Shown: positions 52,093 through 61,875, numbered from the stretch's first letter. The stretch is 64,000 nucleotides of DNA from Nitzschia sp. DOCU1 (GCA_951394045.1 OX595997.1:1612001-1676000); one strand, 5' to 3'. Notes: generated by a model from the letters alone, not told the origin. Program-made: numbers and translations.

Positions 52093-52851
52093 TTAGGGGA
52101 GACCAACTCCATTGAAATAGCCCGGAGTAACATCGTTTCCGTTAATATAGCCTCCCACATCGAGATCACCAACCACCTTGACAGCTTCTGCTGTCAGACT
52201 TCCCGTGACAGCGACGGTCTTGGCATCCAGGGATCCTTGAAAGTCTACAGTCGTATCTTTCTCAAAAACCACATTGACTCTATCCGTAACTGTGAAATCG
52301 GTGCCAGAGTGCTTTCCTTCCACGGTGACATCGCCGTAGAAGTTGGCCTCATCGTTGAAATCGGCGCTGCCCTCAAAGATAGAATCGCCGTTAAAGGAAG
52401 CCAGACCTCCAACGTTGACCCTGCCGACACTAACATCACCGGAAAACAAAGTTTCTGACTCAAACGTTACTTGGACGCCATTATATATTGCGTTCGCTTC
52501 AAATGTGACCGGCTCCGAAAAGACACAACTTCCAGATACATAACGGGGGAGGCAAGATGCATCTGTTTTGGTTACGTTAGTAGCGTTGAAACGAGGAGCC
52601 TGTGTTTCTTCCTGCAACAGCCGAGATGCAATGATAGAGTTGGCCTTTTCTACCGTTTCTCGGAGTGTGGCAATCGTGGCATCCTGCTCTGCCATGCGTC
52701 GTTCGTTGGCTTCGAGCTTGGCCAGGACCTCATCCAGGAGACTCTGGACGGAAGAATCCACAGCGGAAACCTTGCGCAGGCTATCGCTACCGGCAGTGAC
52801 ACACAAAGCTCCGGTGGCGAGCAAAATATTATAAAGTGTTCGTCGTGACAT
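52093..52851 (-). CDS. secreted protein with coiled coil and beta-solenoid-like repeats
   Basis: The product is 252 residues from the ATG at 52851; the upstream 40 open codons lack an ATG. A signal peptide (LYNILLATGALCVTAG) leads into a coiled coil (about 32-72: LLDEVLAKLEANERRMAEQ, ATLRETVEKANS). After two cysteines (CLPRYVSGSCVF), about 100 residues form short repeats of the type VTFESETLFSGDVSVG, SFNGDSIFEGSADFN and EANFYGDVTVEG, which suggests a right-handed beta solenoid, as in polymer-forming or surface proteins. The end is DVTPGYFNGVGLP. Role at the cell surface or in the frustule is inferred. No catalytic motif is seen. Confidence 0.7.
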   Translation of the reverse strand: MSRRTLYNILLATGALCVTAGSDSLRKVSAVDSSVQSLLDEVLAKLEANERRMAEQDATIATLRETVEKANSIIASRLLQEETQAPRFNATNVTKTDASCLPRYVSGSCVFSEPVTFEANAIYNGVQVTFESETLFSGDVSVGRVNVGGLASFNGDSIFEGSADFNDEANFYGDVTVEGKHSGTDFTVTDRVNVVFEKDTTVDFQGSLDAKTVAVTGSLTAEAVKVVGDLDVGGYINGNDVTPGYFNGVGLP

Positions 52852-53087
52852 GATTATTCTGTGACTTCGGTTGAAAAATGAGGGTTTGATGACATCGCTG
52901 GATTGAGAACGAATCGAATCGTTTGTCGATGATGGACGACGGCTTACCTTATTAGGATTAAGTGGTTGCAATCAGGCGAGAAACTTGACCTTTCAGAATG
53001 GCTCGTAAATTTTATTATGTGATTTCCTCAACAACTTCTTCGGTTTGGCGAGAGCCCAATTTGTTTGCTTCCGATCACTGACTGAGC
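52852..53087. promoter_or_regulatory. upstream region of the beta-repeat gene
   Basis: Between the ATG at 52851 and the dispersed repeat copy 2. It should hold the leader and core promoter, but no motif is clear by eye. Confidence 0.3.
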
Positions 53088-53344
53088 GTTCGGGTTCATT
53101 CGTAGTAACGATTGATTTTTGGAACGACGTGCGATAAAATTGCCGTTTTTTGACGTTAACTTCACCATAGTAACCAAAATTCATACCGGGTAGCACAGAC
53201 GCCACAGCATGTGCCATAGTTCGCATCACTTTTTTGGTGTGTCTTCATCAACCTTCATTTTTCACAGCCTAAAAGACTGGAAGACCCCGGGGGTTCTGGA
53301 TCTGACGGGGATATTCTCAAAGATGATTCCTCGGCATCAGGATA
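53088..53344. repeat. dispersed repeat, copy 2
   Basis: About 257 bp related to 47444-47723 in the same orientation and block order, including TTTTTGACGTTAA and CTCAAAGAT..ATTCCTCGGC. It lies 237 bp upstream of the beta-repeat gene, as copy 1 lies 270 bp upstream of its gene. Confidence 0.65.
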
Positions 53345-53502
53345 GCATGCCCAAATGGACAGGAAGTGTGCCCCTCTAGAGTAGTAGCAGAGCAGCTCTT
53401 CGGCATTTAGGTGCTCGAGAATGCAATCCGTCCAACAGCTAGCCAACAAAAGTGGTAGCTTGCGACCACGTCTCTTGTTCCATATCGCACAGTCCATCAT
53501 GA

Positions 53503-55278
53503 TCATCTTTTGGTTGGATCACAACCTTCTTCCGAGACATGATAGGCACCCCCAAATTCCTCATCGCCATCCAAGTCTACTCCACTCCGTACATTGCATT
53601 GAGCGTTCTTTTGCAATCCAATAATGTAATGGAACCAGTGCGATGGCACGAACAGAATTTCTCCTGCTTTGAGCACGGTTTCCACTGCCATGCTTGTGCT
53701 AGCGCGTTCCAACCACTGTCGTTCCAAATCAGATAGAACTAAATCCGGATCTTTTTGAAAATGCCCAAAATTCAGCAAGGAATGTCGAAACAAGGCACTG
53801 TTGCGTGACGTGACAATGCCCAATCGACTACATTCCCGTGGTGGATGTAATATATAGCGTTTGGCTCCCATGATCATGCCCACCATGTTACGACCGGCAT
53901 CAAAATGAGTGGCCGCGGTAACGCCCCGTTCCCCAAATCGGCATTGAATTCCCTTTTGTTCTTGAGGTAAGTGACACACAAAAGTAGCATTGGGACTTGA
54001 AAAACTAGGTAAATCTCGAGACACAAAGGACCAAGCGGAAGGCGGTAGTTCGCGTTCTTCCTTGGGGACTCCAGCTTGCCAATAAAAGTGTGGTTTGTTC
54101 TCAGGCAATGAAACAGCATCGGCATATCGTGCGTGCTGTGCCCATGTCGCAAAGGTCCAATCATTGTTGCGCGTCGGTGGTAATCCCATGGTTTCGACAT
54201 TCCATCCAGAGGGTTGAAAAAAGGCAAAATACGAGTGTCGGGATTCTTGACATTTGCCCTGAGCTGTCGAATGAATACCGGACGTCATAGCATCAAATTG
54301 TTGCGCTACATAGTCGTCCGTCCACTTGAGATTGGCTTGGAGTAGTTCAGGGACATTCGTAAGCTTGAACGGCAATTTGCGTTCTCTATACAAAAGAGCC
54401 ACATCCAATTCTGTCTCGTAGTCAAAATGCTGCAGGCGTTCTTTTATTGGGGAGGGAGGATGGTCGATTTGATTCTGGGGCCACTCTTCAAAGATCGAGG
54501 CGAGGGACCGCAATTCCGGATAACCTTGCAAGGGCGGCTCTCGCAATTTGGGTGGATAGACGTAGAGATCGTCTTGTGTATAGTCTACCACTGGTCCTTT
54601 ATGCTGTAATTCTTCCCACTCGTTTTGCCATTGCATTTTTGTGCTCGACAGCTGACGAGAGATTCGAAAGAATTGCCCATGCATACTGAATTTGGGCGTA
54701 TTGAATTTGGGTTGCACTTGCGTCAACAATGGATTCGGATGAGCAGCATTCAACGACACCAACAAGTCGGGATTGACTCGAGTCAAGGAAGGCAAATTGC
54801 GCTGAATTGCCAGATCGACTTCGTCCAAGGCCCGAAAGAGAGCCGCATGCTGGGATGTATCCGTATCTTGTCCCCGTCGTCGTAACGAGGCGAGTGGATT
54901 GGATCGTAGTCTCGCTATTGATTTCGATAGCGATAAGGATGCCCCGTGAGCTTGTTTTTCCACGGTTCTGGTCAACAGTGCCGCCGACGAGGATGGCGCT
55001 TCGTTCGCCGAAGCGTCCACATCTGCCAGTAAACGGATTAGAATCACTACTAAAATCAGGGCCAAGAAACACAAAATCGCCATCATCACCAGAAACAAAC
55101 GTTCTTGCTGCTTTTGACGTTGTCGTTTGACATATTTGTGGTCTTGCATGTGAGGGATCTGCCCATGGGGACCAGGATGGTGGGGCGACGACAACGACGA
55201 CCCCAGAGTATACGTCGTCTTGGCGGCAGCATGCCCCAGCGCAGTCTGCCCCAGCGCAGTACTTCGTGACTTGATCAT
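53503..55278 (-). CDS. type II membrane protein with cupin/JmjC-like domain
   Basis: A single exon of 591 codons. A basic N-terminus (KYVKRQRQKQQ) precedes one membrane segment (LFLVMMAILCFLALILVVILIR broken around residue 70), so the rest would be lumenal. The last 200 residues look like a cupin/JmjC-like oxygenase domain: GVTAATHFDAGRNMVGMIMG with a His-x-Asp pair, KRYILHPP, and GEILFVPSHWFHYI with the distal histidine. The HxD..H set is the Fe(II) triad of 2-oxoglutarate oxygenases. The middle has no known domain. It may hydroxylate proteins in the secretory pathway. Substrate unknown; the active site appears complete. Confidence 0.75.
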   Translation of the reverse strand: MIKSRSTALGQTALGHAAAKTTYTLGSSLSSPHHPGPHGQIPHMQDHKYVKRQRQKQQERLFLVMMAILCFLALILVVILIRLLADVDASANEAPSSSAALLTRTVEKQAHGASLSLSKSIARLRSNPLASLRRRGQDTDTSQHAALFRALDEVDLAIQRNLPSLTRVNPDLLVSLNAAHPNPLLTQVQPKFNTPKFSMHGQFFRISRQLSSTKMQWQNEWEELQHKGPVVDYTQDDLYVYPPKLREPPLQGYPELRSLASIFEEWPQNQIDHPPSPIKERLQHFDYETELDVALLYRERKLPFKLTNVPELLQANLKWTDDYVAQQFDAMTSGIHSTAQGKCQESRHSYFAFFQPSGWNVETMGLPPTRNNDWTFATWAQHARYADAVSLPENKPHFYWQAGVPKEERELPPSAWSFVSRDLPSFSSPNATFVCHLPQEQKGIQCRFGERGVTAATHFDAGRNMVGMIMGAKRYILHPPRECSRLGIVTSRNSALFRHSLLNFGHFQKDPDLVLSDLERQWLERASTSMAVETVLKAGEILFVPSHWFHYIIGLQKNAQCNVRSGVDLDGDEEFGGAYHVSEEGCDPTKR

Positions 55279-56018
55279 CGCGCGCCAAAATCAATGAAAC
55301 AGGGGCATGGAGGATGAGAGATATGGATCACGAGAGAGTAGTGTGTGATGGGAGAAATCACATTACATCATTCGTTGTGGCTACCATGGTTGCTTTAGAG
55401 GATGCTGACACTTCCAAGTAGCTACCTAGGAAAGAGGGCTATCTTTTACGATACGATTTACGACGTGCCAGATGCAGGGGCGCTGTCGTCTGTCATGCGC
55501 CGCGATTAGTCAGGTCAACCTTACGTATTGATTCCAATGAGTCGGCCATTTCCACTCACGCAGACATCGTGCGCAACCAACGCTACGAACCTATGCATCT
55601 GACGGTACCTGGTACGATACACATAGACTACTTACCCATACACCCTATCATCGCTTGGAGCAACTCAAAAAAGGTAAGTGCCGTTGCTATTTGCATCCTC
55701 TATCTCCGTCCCTAAGGATAGGTCAGGGCTCAGACCAGGTATCGCACATGCCCGATGCTGGTTTCCAAGTTTACATTCCGCCTCTAACCCCGAATGGCTG
55801 GGTACATGATGAATCCTCCACATCATCGAATCGACGAGTTGCTACTACTGTATTTGCTGTGAAGACGACTTCTGTCAAAAGCAACAAGACGATGCCATCG
55901 TTACAGCAGTTCGCAGTACCATATATCTTGAAAGAGTTAACTCGAATTCGAAATGTGCTCGTAGTCCTCGTGGGCGAGGCAGTTTTTCGTTCTTCGAAGA
56001 ATGCCTGCGGGGGCTAGT
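55279..56018. other. intergenic, nothing recognised
   Basis: Upstream of the cupin gene and left of the repeat region. A 120-codon plus-strand frame (55655-56017) has a plausible composition but no ATG start near its beginning, and is not called. Confidence 0.4.
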
Positions 56019-56206
56019 ATGTAGTCGGAACTCCGTCAACGTTGCGTTACGTGCCGCGTTGGGCCCCATTCAATGAGGAACTACCTGGTAGCTAGCTAGT
56101 ACCTTCCTCAGCCATAAATAGCACTCTTTCAATACCGGTAAAAGTAGTCCGGAGAAATTGTCGTTTGGCATGATTGGGGCGATCCACGAAACTCCAAAAT
56201 ACTGAC
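56019..56206 (+). repeat. tandem repeat unit, copy 1 (left flank of the retrotransposon)
   Basis: About 188 bp that are similar to 61912-62090: shared blocks TATGTAGT, GGAA then CTCCGTCAACG, GTGCCGCGTTG, GCCATAAATAG, AATACCGGTA, TTGGCA then GATTG, and AATACTG. The retrotransposon splits this array. Confidence 0.7.
56202..56206. repeat. target-site duplication, left
   Basis: CTGAC immediately left of the left LTR matches CTGAC immediately right of the right LTR (61846-61850), as expected for Ty3/gypsy integration. Confidence 0.85.
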
Positions 56207-56626
56207 TGCAGTAATCCCGGGTTCGTAATAAAAGAGTGAGCTAGTTTTAAAGATGTAGTATCCTAATTCGGAAGCTGCTCTTCCCGAACCAAGATTAAGA
56301 AGTAGTACCAGGATAACGACCTAGTAGTAGATAGGACAGATACGGATCTCTTGTCGGGCCTGGATGGAGTAGACCAAGGGGTCTTACGAGTAGTATAGAA
56401 AAGTGTAGAGTGGAGTCCCAAAGCAGTCCTGAGTGCCGATCAATTAGACTGCCGGGTTTGCCGAGAGAATACACATACGCCCAGGAATATGCCCTATCGA
56501 TTCATCAAGGCGATTCCCAGGTATAAGCCCTCGGTCTTGGGGGGGCGAACCACATGAGTTACCAAAGCCGCATCGATAACGCACATGGACTTGGAGGACC
56601 ACCGACGAACAGACGGGGGACCTTCA
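56207..56626 (-). repeat. LTR (3' LTR of the element)
   Basis: 420 bp. It differs from 61426-61845 only at 56500 (A) against 61719 (G) on the plus strand. Confidence 0.92.
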
Positions 56627-56640
56627 TTCTGCTTCTCCCC
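56627..56640 (-). other. polypurine tract
   Basis: On the minus strand GGGGAGAAGCAGAA lies directly between the gag-pol stop (whose last base it shares) and the 3' LTR, the position of the plus-strand primer of LTR elements. Confidence 0.6.
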
Positions 56641-59600
56641 TATGCTGGAGTACCACGGTAGGGACGGAGGCGACGTATATTAATACGTTCAAAGACATCG
56701 TTGCCTCGATGGATAGTTACCGTGCCGTTGACATGAACTTGTTCAATGGTGAAGGGACCAACCGCCCTTTCCTGCAAGGTAGTTGGGTTGTAGGTGTGGA
56801 TCAAGACTTGGTCTCCCACTTCATAGTCCTTGAAGCGGCGACGGAGATTGGCCCGACGATTGTTATCGTCAATAACAGCTTGACGTCTCTCACGGATCAG
56901 TTCGAAGTCTCGAATGAGAGGGATTGGTAGGAGCATGTCTCGGCCGAAGACAAGAGAGCCAGGAGACACTCCAAGAGTACGATGAACTGCAATTCGAATG
57001 GCACGAGAGGCAGTCGCAATGGCAGAGTCTGCATGTTCCAAAGCAGTTGCAACATTGGCAGGGGGTTCACGTTTGCAGAGTATGCGAAGCGTGTCTTCAA
57101 TTGTCTTGTGCATTCGCTCGCACACAGCATTGGCTTGAGGATTCTTGACGGTGATGGGACGACCTGCAATTCCTTCAATAGCAAGGGTTGCTTGAAAGCC
57201 AGCTCCAACAAATTCGTTGCCAGCATCAAAGATGCATTCGAGCGGGCGAGGGTACCTTGCCAGCCAATGATTCTCGAATAACATAGCTGCATGATGGGCC
57301 GACTTGTTTTCAATCCTGATAGTCTCAGATAGAGTAGTTGCGACGTCGACGATCGTCAGAGCTTCGATCGTGATGCGTCCAGTGTAAGGGACTTCAATTG
57401 ACCATGGTCCAATGAGGTCGACAGCGACGACTTCAAAAGGATAGGTCGTGTCATTGCGTGGAGGCAAATGGCCATAAGCCATTCCTCCTTCCTTGATTTG
57501 GTCACAGCCGCAGTTGTCGACATGGTCTCGAGCCTTTTGCTTTAAACCAGCAATCCAGAAGAATGTTCGAAGAGACTTGTAGAGTCGATCTGCACCAGAG
57601 TGACCTTGGACTTGATGATACCAGGTGAGCGCTGGTTGCTCCAGAGCTTCAGGGATGACAATCCTCCACTCGTTATCGTTTGCTCGGCGGTAACAGACGA
57701 GTTCATAGCCATGAAACTCTTGTCGCTCATAGCCGTCTTGTTCCAGTAAAGCGAGACAGGCTGGATCAGCATCCTGAGCATCACGAATGCTCGGAAAGTT
57801 GAGTGGAAAACCATCAACTTCTTGAGGGTAAAAGAGAAGACATTCGGCCAACAACGAGTCGAGGTCTTCGTCTTCCTGCTTCTCCCCTGAAAGTGAAAGG
57901 CGAGAGAAATTGCCGTCAGGGGGAGTCTCGTCAGTCGTCTCCAAAGGAAGGCCTTGCTCGTTGGGAGGCGCATAGTGCGCGCTGGGGGGCACATGTGCAG
58001 GCATATGAGCAGGCGCAGCAGGCAAGCCGGGCGAGCCGATGCCGCTAAGCGGATTTTCGATGACCCTGAGCGGATTTTTGATGACCCAGGGAGGATTTTT
58101 CGCGCCCATAGGAAGACGTGACAGGGCGTCAGCCACAACATTGTCGATGCCAGGCTTGTAAATCAATTGTGGGGCAAACTCCTCAATCAGGAGACGCCAG
58201 TGAAGCAGACGTTGTGATTTGAGAATGCTTTGGCTCAAGTTCTTGTGGTCAGTGTAGATAGTAATGGGTGCACCATAGAGCATGGGCCGATACTCTTCCA
58301 ACACTGCCGTGATGCCAAGAGCTTCCTTGTCAGAGGCAGGATAGCGGCGTTGCGCATCGGTAAGCTTGCGGCTGAAGAGGGCAACAGTCTTGCCTTCTTG
58401 CATGATGCGGGCACCCAGAGCATAGTCAGAGGCGTCCGTCTCAATCTCGAATGGCTTGTTAGGATCAGGATAGGCAAGAAGAATTTCTTGCGCAATCACT
58501 GCCTTGATCTGCTTGAAGGCTTTATCGCAATCGGCATTCCAAGCCTTGCGGAAGGCCTTGGGATCGACTTTTGTCAATGCGGTGAGTGGTGCCAGGATAT
58601 GGGCACGCCGCTCCCAGAAATCTCGATAGAAGTTGATCATGCCGATGAACCCTCGCAGCTGGCGGAGAGTCTTCGGGCGATCAAGCTGAAGGATGCCTTG
58701 AATCTTTTTCTTCCAAGGTTTCAGACCCTCGGGGGTCAACCAATGTCCTAGCCAGTCAGTTTCCTTCACGCCCCACTCACACTTAGCAGGGTTGACTGAG
58801 TAGCCGTTTTGTTGCAATCGATGAAGGACTCGATCGATAACTTGGAGATGCTCATCCCAAGTCTTGTTGAAGATACCGACATCATCAATGAAGGCCTCAA
58901 CACACTCATAGAGGAGGTCGGACAGAACTTCCTCGATGGTTGCTTGAGCCCAGTCAGGCGACTGAGTCAATCCTTGAGGTACACGTTTGCGGCGATACTT
59001 GCCAAATGGTGTGACGAGGACACAGAGCCACGATGACTCGTCGTCAAGCTCGTAGGAGTAATAAGCACCAGTGATATCTATCTTGGTGAAATACTCATAG
59101 CCTTGTCGGCGGCGGAAGATGTCTTGAATCCTTGGCAAAGGATAGACCTTGCGCTGAACCCACTTGTTGAGTTCACGAAAGTCATCAACAGTCCTGATGG
59201 TTCCATCTTTCTTGGGGATAGCCATCATTGGCATGCCCCACTCGGACTCAAAGACTTGCTCAAGAACTCCAGTCTCGCACTGCCTCTTAAGCTCGTCGCG
59301 AAAGACCTTGGCATGCCTATCTGGAACTGGATAGGGTCGAGCGCAATGATACGGAATTGCATCTGGCTTCAAGTCGATGTGAAACTTTCGATGAGGGTAG
59401 TAACCCTGAGTACCATCGAAGAGGGTATCATACTTGATCAAGATTTGGTAGAGCTGCTCTCGCTGCTCTGGAGTCAAATGTACTTGAGCGTCGGCGACTT
59501 CTCGAACATCGGCGACAGTTGACTTGTTTGCTTGGATCTCATTAAGATGACTCTCGGCCCGAGTGATCGGCGCTGGAGCAACATCAAGAAGACGTCGAAG

Positions 59601-61325
59601 GGCGGCACTGTTGTTGAAGTACTGCCTGTTATGGAACGGAATCTCATCGTCATACCACTTGCATGTCAATGAGGACGACAAGACGTCAATCTTCATCTTG
59701 TTCAGGAATGATCGACCAAGGATAAGGTCGTACTCGACATTGGGATTGTCAAATAGATAAACTTTCACTGTCTTGATAGACCGAGTGTAGGAAAACTCGG
59801 GAAAGCGCACGTTGTGGAAGTAGACGTACTCAGTGGCTTGCAAGGCCCCAGAAGTAGTCGTGAACGTCATGGATTCGTCCTTGAACACCTCGATACCATT
59901 GGGCAAGCTACCCTTCTTGGCCATTGGGTGACTTCCACCGTGATCAAACAAGGTCTTGTAGAAGTACTTGCCTTTCTTGTTGTTCACTTGTCCGACGACA
60001 GTCAACGTCGTAGGAACTAGATCAATGTCGACTTCTTCGAGTCGAGCAGCAGTCGACAGATTCGACTGATACTTCTTGCTCTTGCAACGAAGTTTGCTTG
60101 CTTCTTCAGGATCATAATACTCGGGGTCGAGCTCTTCCATGTGATTGAAGAACGATTCCTTGGCCTTTTCGTCTTCATTGGCTTCCTCTTGCTCAAAGAA
60201 GTAGCTGCGGCCTTGAGTCAAGTTAGACTCGGCACCTTGAGGGTTGCTGGAGGCGTTCGAAGCAATTGCCGTCCTAGCATTCCCATCAGTTGCATGGGCC
60301 TCACCTCGGCGTCCTTGATTGGCACCACGGCCTCCTCCTTGATTGCCGCCTTGGTTGTTGGCCTCGCCGTATCGATTGGCACGACACTGGCCCCAGGTAT
60401 GATTGCCATGACCTGGGAGAGGGCATGGGTCGTTGGCTTGAATGCGACGATAGCCTTGATTGTCGCCACCGCCACGGCCACCACCGCCATTGCGGTTTCC
60501 ATTTCGATTGTTGTTGTTGTTGTTGTTGTGGCGTCCACCGCCATTGCCAAAGCGGTTGCGATTTCCACCTTGATTGCGATTGCTTCTTCCACGGTTGCCA
60601 GATCGGCCACCGGAGCTGCGGTTGCCTCCGCTGTTGTTGCTGCTGGCACCATTGCCGCTGCTTCCACTTTGCTGTGGAGGGTTTCGAATCGCCTGCCGAT
60701 CCATGTACTCGCGGATCTCAGCGATTGGAGTAGTTGAGTAGGTCATATTCGCGTTTTCGAAATTGACTTGAAAGGTAGACGGCATGGCTTTTACGTAGAC
60801 TCTAGCCAGTTCGTCGTCGTCAAAGCCACCATCATCTGGGGCATCAGCCAGTTGAGCCGCCATCCTTGACGCTGCTCGAAGGCACAAAAGAAACTTGCCA
60901 GGCGTCATGCTCACTGGCTTCTTGATGGAACGTAGGTAGTCCATCTGATCAACATAGCGATAGCCTGCCAATAGCTCCGATTTGAAAGCTTGCAAGGCTT
61001 GATCAAAGTTGGCAACAGTTGGGTTCAAACCGTTGCTCACGAGTTCCCACACTGCCATGGGATATCCGTCCAAGTGGCTTGGGAACTTGGCGAAAAGCTT
61101 AGGTCCAGTCGTCCAGACCAAGGTTGATCGTGCTCTAGCAAAGAGCGAAAGGAACGTCAGGATCGCAAAAGGTGTTGCTTCATCGTTGAGACGAGGAACT
61201 CGAAGCTCAGTGGATTCCTCAACGCCATGGGCGTCTCTCTCGCTTCTGCGATGACGAACAAACTCGATTTCCGACTCATCATAGTCTGGTTCGAGGGGGA
61301 TAACATGGGCCTTGGTTGGCGCCAT
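56640..61325 (-). CDS. gag-pol polyprotein of Ty3/gypsy retrotransposon
   Basis: One open frame of 1561 residues from the ATG at 61325. An N-terminal Gag-like part ends in a Gly/Asn/Arg-rich region (about 215-290) and an unusual CHHC zinc-knuckle-like motif CPLPGHGNHTWGQC near 300. The protease has FKTLFDHGGSH near 460, with Asp-His-Gly-Gly where the family usually has Asp-Ser/Thr-Gly. Reverse transcriptase: FTKIDITGAYYSYEL near 747 and FIDDVGIF near 815. RNase H: FEIETDASDYALGA near 959. Integrase: HxxxxGH zinc part near 1235 with VDNCGCDQ, then Asp-Asp-Glu in AVDLIGPW (about 1302), FDAGNEF (1367) and NAVCERMHKTI (1403). There is no frameshift between gag and pol. It appears functional as a sequence. 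Confidence 0.92.
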   Translation of the reverse strand: MAPTKAHVIPLEPDYDESEIEFVRHRRSERDAHGVEESTELRVPRLNDEATPFAILTFLSLFARARSTLVWTTGPKLFAKFPSHLDGYPMAVWELVSNGLNPTVANFDQALQAFKSELLAGYRYVDQMDYLRSIKKPVSMTPGKFLLCLRAASRMAAQLADAPDDGGFDDDELARVYVKAMPSTFQVNFENANMTYSTTPIAEIREYMDRQAIRNPPQQSGSSGNGASSNNSGGNRSSGGRSGNRGRSNRNQGGNRNRFGNGGGRHNNNNNNNRNGNRNGGGGRGGGDNQGYRRIQANDPCPLPGHGNHTWGQCRANRYGEANNQGGNQGGGRGANQGRRGEAHATDGNARTAIASNASSNPQGAESNLTQGRSYFFEQEEANEDEKAKESFFNHMEELDPEYYDPEEASKLRCKSKKYQSNLSTAARLEEVDIDLVPTTLTVVGQVNNKKGKYFYKTLFDHGGSHPMAKKGSLPNGIEVFKDESMTFTTTSGALQATEYVYFHNVRFPEFSYTRSIKTVKVYLFDNPNVEYDLILGRSFLNKMKIDVLSSSLTCKWYDDEIPFHNRQYFNNSAALRRLLDVAPAPITRAESHLNEIQANKSTVADVREVADAQVHLTPEQREQLYQILIKYDTLFDGTQGYYPHRKFHIDLKPDAIPYHCARPYPVPDRHAKVFRDELKRQCETGVLEQVFESEWGMPMMAIPKKDGTIRTVDDFRELNKWVQRKVYPLPRIQDIFRRRQGYEYFTKIDITGAYYSYELDDESSWLCVLVTPFGKYRRKRVPQGLTQSPDWAQATIEEVLSDLLYECVEAFIDDVGIFNKTWDEHLQVIDRVLHRLQQNGYSVNPAKCEWGVKETDWLGHWLTPEGLKPWKKKIQGILQLDRPKTLRQLRGFIGMINFYRDFWERRAHILAPLTALTKVDPKAFRKAWNADCDKAFKQIKAVIAQEILLAYPDPNKPFEIETDASDYALGARIMQEGKTVALFSRKLTDAQRRYPASDKEALGITAVLEEYRPMLYGAPITIYTDHKNLSQSILKSQRLLHWRLLIEEFAPQLIYKPGIDNVVADALSRLPMGAKNPPWVIKNPLRVIENPLSGIGSPGLPAAPAHMPAHVPPSAHYAPPNEQGLPLETTDETPPDGNFSRLSLSGEKQEDEDLDSLLAECLLFYPQEVDGFPLNFPSIRDAQDADPACLALLEQDGYERQEFHGYELVCYRRANDNEWRIVIPEALEQPALTWYHQVQGHSGADRLYKSLRTFFWIAGLKQKARDHVDNCGCDQIKEGGMAYGHLPPRNDTTYPFEVVAVDLIGPWSIEVPYTGRITIEALTIVDVATTLSETIRIENKSAHHAAMLFENHWLARYPRPLECIFDAGNEFVGAGFQATLAIEGIAGRPITVKNPQANAVCERMHKTIEDTLRILCKREPPANVATALEHADSAIATASRAIRIAVHRTLGVSPGSLVFGRDMLLPIPLIRDFELIRERRQAVIDDNNRRANLRRRFKDYEVGDQVLIHTYNPTTLQERAVGPFTIEQVHVNGTVTIHRGNDVFERINIRRLRPYRGTPA

Positions 61326-61425
61326 GGTCTTGAAGATAAGTTGTCTTGAAAGTTGTTTTGCAAGGGGTCGCCTATCGTTGCGATACACGGCTCGTTACGA
61401 AGTCTCACGTAGTTTCTGATCAGAG

Positions 61426-61845
61426 TGCAGTAATCCCGGGTTCGTAATAAAAGAGTGAGCTAGTTTTAAAGATGTAGTATCCTAATTCGGAAGCTGCTCT
61501 TCCCGAACCAAGATTAAGAAGTAGTACCAGGATAACGACCTAGTAGTAGATAGGACAGATACGGATCTCTTGTCGGGCCTGGATGGAGTAGACCAAGGGG
61601 TCTTACGAGTAGTATAGAAAAGTGTAGAGTGGAGTCCCAAAGCAGTCCTGAGTGCCGATCAATTAGACTGCCGGGTTTGCCGAGAGAATACACATACGCC
61701 CAGGAATATGCCCTATCGGTTCATCAAGGCGATTCCCAGGTATAAGCCCTCGGTCTTGGGGGGGCGAACCACATGAGTTACCAAAGCCGCATCGATAACG
61801 CACATGGACTTGGAGGACCACCGACGAACAGACGGGGGACCTTCA
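61426..61845 (-). repeat. LTR (5' LTR of the element)
   Basis: 420 bp, TG..CA ends, 100 bp upstream of the gag-pol ATG on the element strand. It should hold the promoter and the polyadenylation site of the element. Confidence 0.92.
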
Positions 61846-61850
61846 CTGAC
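61846..61850. repeat. target-site duplication, right
   Basis: CTGAC, matching 56202-56206. Confidence 0.85.
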
Positions 61851-61875
61851 AATCGTTCTTTTCTACCTAAAAATC

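Larger units (their letters stand above)
56207..61845 (-). mobile_element. complete Ty3/gypsy LTR retrotransposon
   Basis: 5639 bp with identical-length LTRs (420 bp, TG..CA ends), a 5-bp target-site duplication, one open gag-pol and a purine tract. It is read on the minus strand: 5' LTR at right, 3' LTR at left. The pol order protease, reverse transcriptase, RNase H, integrase is the Ty3/gypsy type. No env-like frame is seen. The LTRs differ at one of 420 bases, so insertion is recent. No primer-binding site could be matched by eye next to the right LTR. Confidence 0.92.

Noticed and set aside
55655..56017. 120-codon plus-strand frame with protein-like composition
   Set aside because: It starts on a non-ATG codon directly before a gtaagt donor-like site; no upstream exon could be assembled.
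60141..60737. Alanine/valine-rich open frames in the gag region on both strands
   Set aside because: Shadows of the Gly/Asn/Arg-rich repeat of the gag frame.
61401..61425. Primer-binding site of the retrotransposon
   Set aside because: The bases next to the 5' LTR (CTCTGATCAG on the element strand) do not match the 3' end of a tRNA that I can name; the resemblance to an initiator-Met site is in the wrong orientation.
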